Of a stretch of 6,319 nt of DNA, positions 1-6,319 are shown in pieces. The notes beneath the pieces are model-generated. The model searched no databases, was not told the DNA's origin, and saw only the letters and a list, made by a program, of their open reading frames with translations. Position 1 is the stretch's first letter. The number at the start of each line of letters is the position of its first letter. Made by a program: the position numbers and the translations under genes. Location: positions 1-6,319 of the forward strand of contig MGTN01000021.1 in the NCBI GenBank assembly GCA_001799475.1. The letters run 5' to 3'. The DNA is from Desulfovibrionales bacterium GWA2_65_9 (GTDB taxonomy: Bacteria > Desulfobacterota > Desulfovibrionia > Desulfovibrionales > Desulfovibrionaceae).

Positions 1-429
1 GAGATAGATTTTTTTCATGGCCCCGATGTAGTCGAACACGTCCGAAGTCAGGACAAAGGAGCCATAGCGGCCGGTGATATTGTCCCGCAGGGTCATGGTG
101 TTGCTTTGCTGGTTCACCTCGCCGGTGTCGGACTGAATGAAGACCTCCTGGCGGTCTGCGCCGACATAGGCGGTGAGCTGGGGCCGCAGAATCTGCACGA
201 TGCGCTGGTCCATGCTGTACTGGGCGGATTTGGCGCGCACGCGCCAGAGCACCTTGCCGTCCGCGCCCTGCACGAGTTCCAGGTCCAGGGCCAGGACATC
301 CGGCTCAGGAGCCTTGGCGACGGGCCTCTCCGGGGCGACGCTGCGCCCGCTTCGCTGCTCGTTGACCACCAGACCGATGGCCAAGCCGAGCACGAAGATC
401 AGCACCACAAACACCAAGGACTTGCGCAT
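1..429 (-). CDS. lptC: LptC, LPS export ABC transporter periplasmic protein (C-terminus cut by window edge)
   Basis: LptC is the bitopic inner-membrane protein that receives LPS from the LptBFG extractor and passes it to LptA in the periplasm. The 143 visible residues start with MRKSLVFVVLIFVLGLAIGL, one hydrophobic anchor at about residues 5-22 after a short basic N-terminus, with no lipobox cysteine. Then comes a Pro/Ala/Glu-rich linker (about 24-43) and a beta-rich region with VLWRVRAKSAQYSMD (about 60-74) and SDTGEVNQQSNTMTLRDNI (about 100-118), typical of the LptC/LptA/OstA beta-jellyroll family. The frame is open to the window edge; the family is usually about 180-200 residues. The ATG directly abuts the kdsC TGA with no gap and has a GGAG 7 nt upstream, inside kdsC, so it should be translationally coupled. 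lptA and lptB may follow beyond the edge. The identification rests on the anchor, the fold-like pattern and the Kdo-gene context. Confidence 0.88.
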   Translation of the reverse strand, partial: MRKSLVFVVLIFVLGLAIGLVVNEQRSGRSVAPERPVAKAPEPDVLALDLELVQGADGKVLWRVRAKSAQYSMDQRIVQILRPQLTAYVGADRQEVFIQSDTGEVNQQSNTMTLRDNITGRYGSFVLTSDVFDYIGAMKKIYL

Positions 430-1011
430 TCATCCGCTCCACTTCTCCCAGGCTGCGTCAAACTGACCCCGACAGCGCAGGAGGAACATGATGGCCTCTC
501 GGACCGCCCCCTGGCCGCCTTGCAACCTGGACACCCATTTCGCCAGCCGCAGTATCTCCGGCTGGGCATTGGCCACGGCCATGGGCAGGCCCACGGCCTG
601 CATCACGCCCGCATCCACCCAGTCATCGCCCAGGTAGGCGATCTGGGTGCTCTCGCAGCCGAAACGGCCGCGAATCCCCTCCATCAAAGGCACCTTGTCC
701 ACGTGTCCGGCGTGGTACTCCTCGATGCCCAGCTCACGCACCCGCGTCTCAACGGCCCCGTGTTTCAGGCCGGTGATGACGGCTATGCCAAGCCCAAGGG
801 ATTGTGCAATCTTTATTCCAAGTCCATCCTGCACGTGGAAACGCTTGGAGACATTGCCCTGGTGGTCGTAGTGCAGGCCGCCGTCGGTGAGCACCCCGTC
901 CACGTCCAGGATCAAGAGTTTGACGTCACGGCCAAGGGCGCTGGCCTCAGAGTCAACCGCAGGATCGGCCGCAAAATCGGCGGCGGGATCGGCAGCGGGA
1001 TCACTCGGCAT
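430..1011 (-). CDS. kdsC: KdsC, 3-deoxy-D-manno-octulosonate 8-phosphate phosphatase (HAD family)
   Basis: It removes phosphate from Kdo-8-phosphate to give Kdo, the step after KdsA in LPS inner-core synthesis, in the cytoplasm. The 193-residue protein carries the HAD nucleophile motif LILDVDGVLTDGG (Asp36, Asp38), the KdsC-type stretch FHVQDGLGIK (58-67), motif II VITG (Thr80), Lys106 in the motif III position, the metal motif GDDWVD (128-133), and the GGQGAVRE tail segment (165-172) that marks KdsC among small HADs. The ATG at 1011 has GGAG 8 nt upstream and overlaps the kdsA stop by 11 nt. This start gives an unusual acidic, Ala/Pro-rich N-terminal extension of about 28 residues built from a DPAA-like repeat; E. 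coli-type proteins have no such low-complexity lead. The residue after VITG is Leu82, where many KdsC proteins have Arg. The nucleophile and metal residues are intact, so it should be active. A related sugar-phosphate specificity cannot be excluded, but kdsA next door argues for KdsC. Confidence 0.92.
   Translation of the reverse strand: MPSDPAADPAADFAADPAVDSEASALGRDVKLLILDVDGVLTDGGLHYDHQGNVSKRFHVQDGLGIKIAQSLGLGIAVITGLKHGAVETRVRELGIEEYHAGHVDKVPLMEGIRGRFGCESTQIAYLGDDWVDAGVMQAVGLPMAVANAQPEILRLAKWVSRLQGGQGAVREAIMFLLRCRGQFDAAWEKWSG
943..1002 (-). repeat. Degenerate 12-nt tandem repeat coding the KdsC N-terminal extension
   Basis: Five consecutive 12-nt units, read on the minus strand, begin GATCCCGCTGCC, GATCCCGCCGCC, GATTTTGCGGCC, GATCCTGCGGTT and GACTCTGAGGCC. 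They encode DPAA-DPAA-DFAA-DPAV-DSEA, residues 4-23 of KdsC. The first two copies differ by one base and later ones drift, as expected after slippage expansion. The array lies upstream of the HAD core, so it probably forms a flexible acidic lead. Confidence 0.8.
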
Positions 1012-1819
1012 TGGGCACGCTCCAGAGGGCCAGAAGCCGCCTGAGCAGCGCCTCGACCTTGGACAGGGCAATGCTGTTGGGGCCGTCGCACAGGGCGTTG
1101 TCCGGGTCCGGGTGGACCTCCAGGAACACGCCGCTGGCGCCGGCGGCCACAGCGGCCGAGGCCAGCGCAGGCACGAACTCCCGCTGCCCGCCGGACGCTC
1201 CGCCCTGTCCTCCGGGCAACTGCACGGAATGGGTGGCGTCAAAGACCACGGGCGCGCCGAGCGAGCGCATGATGGACAGGGAGCGCATGTCGACCACGAG
1301 GTTGTTGTAGCCGAAGCAGGAGCCGCGCTCGGTGAGCCAGAAGCGGCCATTGCCCGCGCTGCGCAGCTTGTCGGCCGCGTTCTTCATGTCCCAGGGCGCG
1401 AGGAACTGGCCCTTCTTGACGTTGACGATGCGGCCGGTTTCGGCTGCGGCCACGAGCAGGTCGGTCTGGCGGCAGAGGAAGGCCGGGATCTGGAGCACGT
1501 CGGCCACCTCGGCCACGCGTTCGGCCTGCCCCGGCAGATGGATGTCCGTGACCACGGGCAGGCCCGTGACCTCGCGAACCTCGGCCAGCCAGGCCAGGCC
1601 CATGTCCAGGCCAGGGCCGCGGAAGCTCGTCGCCGAGGTGCGGTTGGCCTTGTCGTAGGAGCTCTTGAAGACCAGGGTCAGATCCAGGCGCTGGGCAATG
1701 GCGGCCAGTTCCCGCGCCACATCGAGCGCCATCTGCCTGCTCTCCAGCACGCACGGCCCGGCCAGGACAAAAGGCCCTGTCAGGCTTTTGGCGTAGAGTG
1801 CGGCGGAGTCCATGCCCAT
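1001..1819 (-). CDS. kdsA: KdsA, 3-deoxy-8-phosphooctulonate synthase (metal-dependent type)
   Basis: It condenses phosphoenolpyruvate with arabinose-5-phosphate to Kdo-8-phosphate, the first committed step of Kdo synthesis. The 272-residue protein is full length and has the family motifs in order: LAGPCVLES (19-27), FKSSYDKANRTS, PVVTDIHL, LQIPAFLCRQTDLL, NVKKGQFLAPWDMK, FGYNNLVVDMR, VVFDATHSVQLPGG and FLEVHPDPDNALCDGPN. Cys23, His197, Glu234 and Asp245 match in order and exact spacing (174, 37 and 11 residues) the metal ligands of the Aquifex enzyme (Cys11, His185, Glu222, Asp233); metal-independent enzymes such as that of E. coli have Asn at the Cys position. I chose ATG 1819, one base after the pyrG stop, with AAGGG 8 nt upstream; a second ATG two codons later is possible. 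Its 3' end overlaps kdsC. Confidence 0.97.
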   Translation of the reverse strand: MGMDSAALYAKSLTGPFVLAGPCVLESRQMALDVARELAAIAQRLDLTLVFKSSYDKANRTSATSFRGPGLDMGLAWLAEVREVTGLPVVTDIHLPGQAERVAEVADVLQIPAFLCRQTDLLVAAAETGRIVNVKKGQFLAPWDMKNAADKLRSAGNGRFWLTERGSCFGYNNLVVDMRSLSIMRSLGAPVVFDATHSVQLPGGQGGASGGQREFVPALASAAVAAGASGVFLEVHPDPDNALCDGPNSIALSKVEALLRRLLALWSVPNAE

Positions 1820-1820
1820 G

Positions 1821-3461
<1,641 letters not shown>

Positions 3462-3524
3462 GCAAACACCTCTTCTGCCTGCTTCAGGTTGAGTTGTCTT
3501 GCTCTTTTGATATCGCCGACCGTG

Positions 3525-3553
3525 TTGACGCCGCACGCAGGCGCACGTATTCT
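3525..3553 (+). promoter_or_regulatory. Predicted sigma70-type promoter for purQ-tadA
   Basis: In the divergent 151-nt region between pyrG and purQ, TTGACG (3525-3530, 5 of 6 to consensus) and TATTCT (3548-3553, 4 of 6) are separated by exactly 17 nt. Transcription would start near 3560, giving a leader of about 50 nt before the purQ ATG, which has GGAGGA 5-6 nt upstream. I see no clear PurR-like palindrome or riboswitch fold in the leader. The opposite-strand promoter for pyrG must lie in the same region or within purQ, but no good box pair stands out; AT-rich GATATC near 3509-3514 is only a weak -10 candidate. Confidence 0.6.
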
Positions 3554-3612
3554 CAATTTTCGCGGGCCAAAACTGAACCGCCCGCATCGACAAGTCGCAA
3601 TGGAGGAAGTTC

Positions 3613-4422
3613 ATGGCCCGCGTCAAAGCACTAGTTCTTACCGGATACGGCACCAATTGTGAACAGGAATCAGCACACGCCGCCCGGGAATCCGGGGCTG
3701 ACGAGGCCACAATAGCCTATTTTTCAGACATCGTCTCCGGCCATGTGCGCATGGAGAATTTCAATTTCCTTATTTTTCCCGGTGGCTTCCTTGATGGCGA
3801 TGATCTGGGCTCGGCCCAGGCGGCGGCTTTGCGCTGGCGTTTTGCCAAAACAAACAGCGGCGAACACGTCCTGGACCAGCTCAAGGGCTTCTTCGAGGCT
3901 GGCGGGCTCATCCTGGGCATCTGCAACGGTTTCCAGCTCCTGGTGAAGCTGGGCCTGCTGCCCGCCCTGGGTGGCCGCTACTTTGAACGCCAAGTGTCCC
4001 TGTCGCACAACGACTCGGCCCGCTACGAGGACCGCTGGGTGACGCTTAAGGCCAATCCGGCCTCGCCCTGCGTGTTCACCAAAGACATCGACATCCTGGA
4101 AGCCCCGGTGCGCCACGGCGAGGGCAAGATCGTGCCCCAGGACCAGGCCACCCTGGACGCGCTGGAAGCCGCCAACCTCGTGGCCCTGCGCTACATTGAC
4201 CCCACAACGGGCGTGGCCACCATGCAGTTCCCGGAAAATCCCAACGGCTCGGCCAACGCCATCGCCGGGCTCACCGACCCCAGCGGCCGCATCCTGGGCC
4301 TCATGCCCCACCCCGAGGCCTACAACCACCCGTGCAACCACCCGGCCTGGACCCGCGGCGAAACCTCGCCCCTGGGCCTGACCCTGCTCGCGGGCGGGGT
4401 GCGCTACCTGAAGGCCCTGTAA
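3613..4422 (+). CDS. purQ: PurQ-like glutaminase subunit of phosphoribosylformylglycinamidine synthase
   Basis: It is a class I glutamine amidotransferase that releases ammonia from glutamine for FGAM synthase (PurL), the fourth step of purine synthesis. The 269-residue protein has TGYGTNCEQES near the N-terminus, LIFPGGFLDGDDLGSAQ (53-69, oxyanion loop), nucleophile Cys104 in GICNGFQLL, the PurQ-type APVRHGEGK (164-172), PNGSANAIAGL (210-220), and His233/Glu235 in GLMPHPEA. Conserved HGEGK, NGS and MPHPE segments separate it from other glutaminases. It is longer than Bacillus-type PurQ (about 227), with extra sequence around 120-145 and a tail containing NHPCNHPAWTRG, which makes it resemble the glutaminase domain at the end of single-chain PurL. 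It has a strong ribosome site (GGAGGA) and its own promoter. tadA starts 8 nt after its stop. PurL and PurS are not in the window. Confidence 0.9.
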   Translation: MARVKALVLTGYGTNCEQESAHAARESGADEATIAYFSDIVSGHVRMENFNFLIFPGGFLDGDDLGSAQAAALRWRFAKTNSGEHVLDQLKGFFEAGGLILGICNGFQLLVKLGLLPALGGRYFERQVSLSHNDSARYEDRWVTLKANPASPCVFTKDIDILEAPVRHGEGKIVPQDQATLDALEAANLVALRYIDPTTGVATMQFPENPNGSANAIAGLTDPSGRILGLMPHPEAYNHPCNHPAWTRGETSPLGLTLLAGGVRYLKAL

Positions 4423-4430
4423 GAAACGCC

Positions 4431-4928
4431 ATGCACCCGGTCAATCCACCTGAGCGCCCGCCCGGACACGACTCGTGGCGGGCGCTCATGTCCCTGGCCT
4501 TTGACGAGGCCTGCGCCGCCGCCCGCGAGGACGAGGCCCCTGTGGGCGCAGTGCTCCTGGCAACGGACGGCAGCGTCTTGGCCCGGGCGCACAACCGCAA
4601 CATCGCGCTCCGCGACCCCACGGCCCACGCCGAGATCCTGTGCCTGCGCGAAGCCGCGCAGAAGCTCGACAACCACCGGCTCAGCGGCACCATCCTGGCC
4701 GTGACCCTGGAGCCCTGCCTCATGTGCGTGGGCGCGCTCATCCATGCCCGGGTCGCCGGGGTGGTCTTTGCCGCCACAGACCCCAAGGCCGGGGCGCTGA
4801 TCTCAAACCTCGACGCCCGCACCCTGCCCTTCCTGAACCACCGGCCTTGGATTCTCCAGGGCGTCCTGGCCGAGGACTGCGGCGCGCTCTTGAAGCGCTT
4901 CTTCCTGGCCCGCAGAAAGCCCCTCTAG
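4431..4928 (+). CDS. tadA: TadA, tRNA-specific adenosine-34 deaminase
   Basis: It deaminates adenosine 34 to inosine in tRNA-Arg(ACG), letting one tRNA read CGU, CGC and CGA. The 165-residue protein has the zinc deaminase signature DPTAHAEIL (His66 ligand, Glu68 proton shuttle) and LEPCLMCVGA (Cys96 and Cys99 ligands), plus TadA features EAPVGAVLL (35-43), AHNRNI (53-58), VVFAATDPKAGA (111-122), LNHRPWILQGVLAEDC (135-150) and FFLARR (157-162). FLNHR and the C-terminal FFxxRR distinguish it from guanine and cytosine deaminases. ATG 4431 lies 8 nt after the purQ stop without a clear Shine-Dalgarno site, suggesting coupling to purQ. A second in-frame ATG at 4488 (Met20) would remove the HDSWRALM segment, which aligns with the N-terminal helix of E. 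coli TadA, so the upstream start is preferred. Confidence 0.95.
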   Translation: MHPVNPPERPPGHDSWRALMSLAFDEACAAAREDEAPVGAVLLATDGSVLARAHNRNIALRDPTAHAEILCLREAAQKLDNHRLSGTILAVTLEPCLMCVGALIHARVAGVVFAATDPKAGALISNLDARTLPFLNHRPWILQGVLAEDCGALLKRFFLARRKPL

Positions 4929-4978
4929 CCCCGGCAACCCCCTATCCCTTCCAGTTTTGCCCTCCTTTTTCCTCGGTA

Positions 4979-5040
4979 TTAATCTAGATATAATCTATAG
5001 ATTTTCTAGTATATGATTTTACACTTTAAATTTCCACTTA
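4979..5040. other. AT-rich intergenic patch with palindromes after tadA
   Basis: About 60 bases of strongly AT-rich sequence stand out against the GC-rich surroundings. They contain the perfect 12-bp palindrome AATCTATAGATT (4992-5003), the shorter palindrome ATCTAGAT (4982-4989), and the direct repeat TAATCTA at 4980 and 4991, 11 bp apart. A perfect -10 hexamer TATAAT sits at 4989-4994, but no matching -35 box is seen about 17 nt upstream (TTTTTC). No gene is supported here. It may be the tadA 3' region, a binding site or simply a non-coding spacer. Confidence 0.5.
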
Positions 5041-5052
5041 CCAAAGTCGGCA

Positions 5053-5095
5053 GAAAAAGCTTCGGCCCGCACACCAGCAGGTGCACGGGCCGAGC
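5053..5095 (-). terminator. Rho-independent terminator for the gpmI/zinc-ribbon transcript
   Basis: An inverted repeat pairs TCGGCCCG (5062-5069) with CGGGCCGA (5086-5093). It continues through a 2x2 internal mismatch to CACC/GGTG (5072-5075 and 5080-5083) around an AGCA loop. Read on the minus strand, an outer GC pair with one bulged A extends the stem and five T residues (complement of 5054-5058) follow, the classical intrinsic terminator layout. It lies about 90 nt beyond the stop of the zinc-ribbon gene. On the plus strand only TTT follows, so it may also slow transcription from tadA but would be weak there. Confidence 0.75.
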
Positions 5096-5130
5096 GTTTC
5101 AGGTCAAGGATGGCCGGAACCGGGGCAAAC

Positions 5131-5193
5131 CAGGCCGAAATCAGAAAAAATCAGGCCGGACTCAGAAAAAATCAGGTCGACATCAGAGGAAAT
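5131..5193 (-). repeat. 21-bp tandem repeat, three copies, overlapping the zinc-ribbon gene's stop
   Basis: Three head-to-tail 21-bp units lie at 5131-5151, 5152-5172 and 5173-5193. On the plus strand each begins CAGG(C/T)CG and contains TCAGA followed by an A-rich run ending in T; units 1 and 2 carry an A6 tract and unit 3 has AGGAAAT. The unit closest to the gene contains the codons for Phe-Leu-stop. Because 21 is a multiple of three, the other units repeat Pro-Asp-Phe-Phe-stop in the same minus-strand frame. This looks like local duplication of the end of the coding sequence. Confidence 0.85.
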
Positions 5194-5416
5194 CAGGGTC
5201 AATGGCAGCCTTGCCGCCGTTGAGCATGATCTTGAAGTAGCGCAGGGTGCGGTCGTCCACCGGCACGATGGGGAAGTTCTTGCGGCAGGCGTCGCACTGG
5301 GCCATGGAGGGCCGCGTGGGCGCGATGAGCGTGACCTCGCGGGCGCAATGCGGGCAGGGGTACAGGAACACGATCTCCATGCCCATGGGGCGCACGGGTG
5401 TCAGCGGCTTGGTCAT
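5183..5416 (-). CDS. Small zinc-ribbon protein of unknown function
   Basis: The 77-residue protein has two zinc-knuckle pairs, CPHC (21-24) and CDAC (41-44), separated by 16 residues, a typical single zinc-ribbon. The segment after it, VPVDDRTLRYFKIMLNGGKA (about 51-70), is likely helical, and the C-terminus is DPDFL. There is no signal peptide or membrane segment, so it should be cytoplasmic. Its ATG overlaps the gpmI stop by four bases (ATGA), with AGGGGAG 4 nt upstream inside gpmI, so translation is probably coupled to gpmI. A rho-independent terminator follows about 90 nt downstream. I do not recognise a named family. Zinc-ribbons of this size can bind nucleic acid or act as protein-protein adaptors, but nothing here decides between these. 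The coupled start, ribosome site and intact cysteines support a real gene. Confidence 0.8.
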   Translation of the reverse strand: MTKPLTPVRPMGMEIVFLYPCPHCAREVTLIAPTRPSMAQCDACRKNFPIVPVDDRTLRYFKIMLNGGKAAIDPDFL

Positions 5417-6319
5417 GCGGCTCCCCTCGGTGATTGGCTTGCGTCGGCAAACAGGCTTGCGCCGGTCATGCTGTTGGGCTGGGCCTGGCCCCAGGAGGCC
5501 AGGACGGTCGGGGCGATGTCGCCCAGCTTGCCGGGCCGGAGCGTCCGGCCGCCCTTGGGATCGATATGCACCAGCGGCACGGGATTGAGGCTGTGGGCGG
5601 TCTGGGTGTTGCCCTGCGCGTCGAGCATCTCCTCGGCGTTGCCGTGGTCCGCCGTCAGAAAGACCTGCCCGCCGTCGGCCAGGAAGGCCGCCACGATCCG
5701 GCCCACGCACTCGTCCACGGCCTCGCAGGCGGTGATGACCGCCGGGATGATGCCCGTGTGGCCCACCATGTCCAGGTTGGCCAGGTTGCACACGCACAGG
5801 TCGAACTCATGCCGCCGCGCCAGCAGCGTCTCCGTGACTTCGCGCGCGCTCATCTCCGGCTTGTGGTCATAGGTCGGCACCTCGCGCGGGGACGGAATCA
5901 GCACGCGCTCCTCGCCCGGAACCGGCTCCTCCAGCCCGCAATTGAGGAAATAGGTCACATGCGCGTACTTCTCGGTCTCGGCGATGCGCAGCTGTCTGAG
6001 GCCCAGGGAACTGACCACCTCGCCCAAAAATCCGTCTAAAGACTGCGGCGGCGAGGCCACCGGCAGAGGGAAGCTGGACTCGTACCGGGTCATGCTGGCG
6101 AACCCGGAAAGCTTGGGGCGCAAGGGCCGCTGAAATTCCTTAAAGTCATCGTCGAAGAATGCGCGGCTGATCTGCCGGGCGCGGTCCGCGCGAAAATTGA
6201 AGAAAAACAGGCCGTCGCCATCGCCAATGGTCCCGATGGCTTTGCCATCCTGTCCCGTGACCAGGCAGGGCTTGACGAACTCGTCGGTCTCGCCGGCGGC
6301 ATAGGCGCTCTCAACAGCC
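5413..6319 (-). CDS. gpmI: GpmI, 2,3-bisphosphoglycerate-independent phosphoglycerate mutase (N-terminus off window)
   Basis: It interconverts 3-phosphoglycerate and 2-phosphoglycerate in glycolysis and gluconeogenesis using two manganese ions. The visible 301 residues are the C-terminal part of a protein usually about 510 long; the first 200 or so, including the phosphoserine, lie past the right edge. Motifs seen, numbered from the first visible codon: GDGLFFFNFRADRARQ (34-49), AETEKYAHVTYF (113-124), PTYDHKPEMSA (148-158), ANLDMVGHTG (180-189), TADHGNAEEM (222-231) and TAHSLNPVPL (240-249). Asp183, His187, Asp224, His225 and His242 match the spacing of the metal ligands Asp403, His407, Asp444, His445 and His462 of the Geobacillus enzyme. 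Two motif positions differ from the usual: Cys127 where FFNGG has Gly, and Leu182 where ANPDMVGH has Pro. The stop overlaps the start of the zinc-ribbon gene by four bases. Confidence 0.97.
   Translation of the reverse strand, partial: AVESAYAAGETDEFVKPCLVTGQDGKAIGTIGDGDGLFFFNFRADRARQISRAFFDDDFKEFQRPLRPKLSGFASMTRYESSFPLPVASPPQSLDGFLGEVVSSLGLRQLRIAETEKYAHVTYFLNCGLEEPVPGEERVLIPSPREVPTYDHKPEMSAREVTETLLARRHEFDLCVCNLANLDMVGHTGIIPAVITACEAVDECVGRIVAAFLADGGQVFLTADHGNAEEMLDAQGNTQTAHSLNPVPLVHIDPKGGRTLRPGKLGDIAPTVLASWGQAQPNSMTGASLFADASQSPRGAA

Noticed and set aside
3462..3710. Upstream extension of the pyrG frame by 83 codons
   Set aside because: The extra residues are not part of the CTP synthase family, would overlap purQ, and the ATG at 3461 has both a ribosome site and the conserved MKTKFIFITGG start.
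3724..4341. 205-codon minus-strand frame opposite purQ
   Set aside because: It is antisense to a clear purQ with intact catalytic residues and shows no domain of its own.
4989..4994. TATAAT as a promoter for a plus-strand gene
   Set aside because: There is no acceptable -35 box and no supported gene downstream, so it is kept only as part of the AT-rich patch.
5131..5193. Possible CRISPR array
   Set aside because: The units are directly adjacent with no spacers and only 21 bp long, and no cas genes are present.
5013..5240. 75-codon plus-strand frame with a KKSGR-type repeat
   Set aside because: No ribosome site precedes its ATG, it crosses the terminator hairpin and runs into the zinc-ribbon gene on the other strand. 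Its peptide repeat is just the 21-bp DNA repeat read in frame.

Overview
The window is GC-rich chromosomal housekeeping DNA from a Gram-negative bacterium that makes Kdo-containing lipopolysaccharide. The protein sequences and the pyrG-kdsA-kdsC-lptC gene order suggest a Desulfovibrio-like sulfate reducer (Desulfovibrionales). This is an inference from recognition; no search was run.

Layout. Positions 1-3461 hold a tightly packed minus-strand block, transcribed in the order pyrG (CTP synthase), kdsA (Kdo-8-phosphate synthase), kdsC (Kdo-8-phosphate phosphatase), lptC (LPS transport; cut by the left edge). Junctions are a 1-nt gap, an 11-nt overlap and a 0-nt gap, so it is almost certainly one operon. 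A divergent intergenic region (3462-3612) carries a good sigma70-type promoter for the plus-strand pair purQ (purine synthesis glutaminase) and tadA (tRNA adenosine deaminase), spaced by 8 nt. Next is a 254-nt convergent region (4929-5182) with an AT-rich patch, a hairpin terminator and a 21-bp tandem repeat. The right part is a minus-strand pair: gpmI (phosphoglycerate mutase, 5' end off the right edge), overlapping by 4 nt a small zinc-ribbon protein gene.

How the genes fit together. PyrG makes CTP, which is consumed when Kdo is activated to CMP-Kdo. KdsA and KdsC make Kdo, and LptC helps move finished LPS across the periplasm, so the operon links nucleotide supply to outer-membrane building. 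PurQ and TadA are unrelated housekeeping functions sharing a transcript.

I do not see a new multi-gene system, mobile element, CRISPR array, tRNA or rRNA gene here. The least ordinary parts are the stop-codon-containing 21-bp repeat at the end of the zinc-ribbon gene, that small gene's coupling to gpmI, and a repeat-built N-terminal extension on KdsC.
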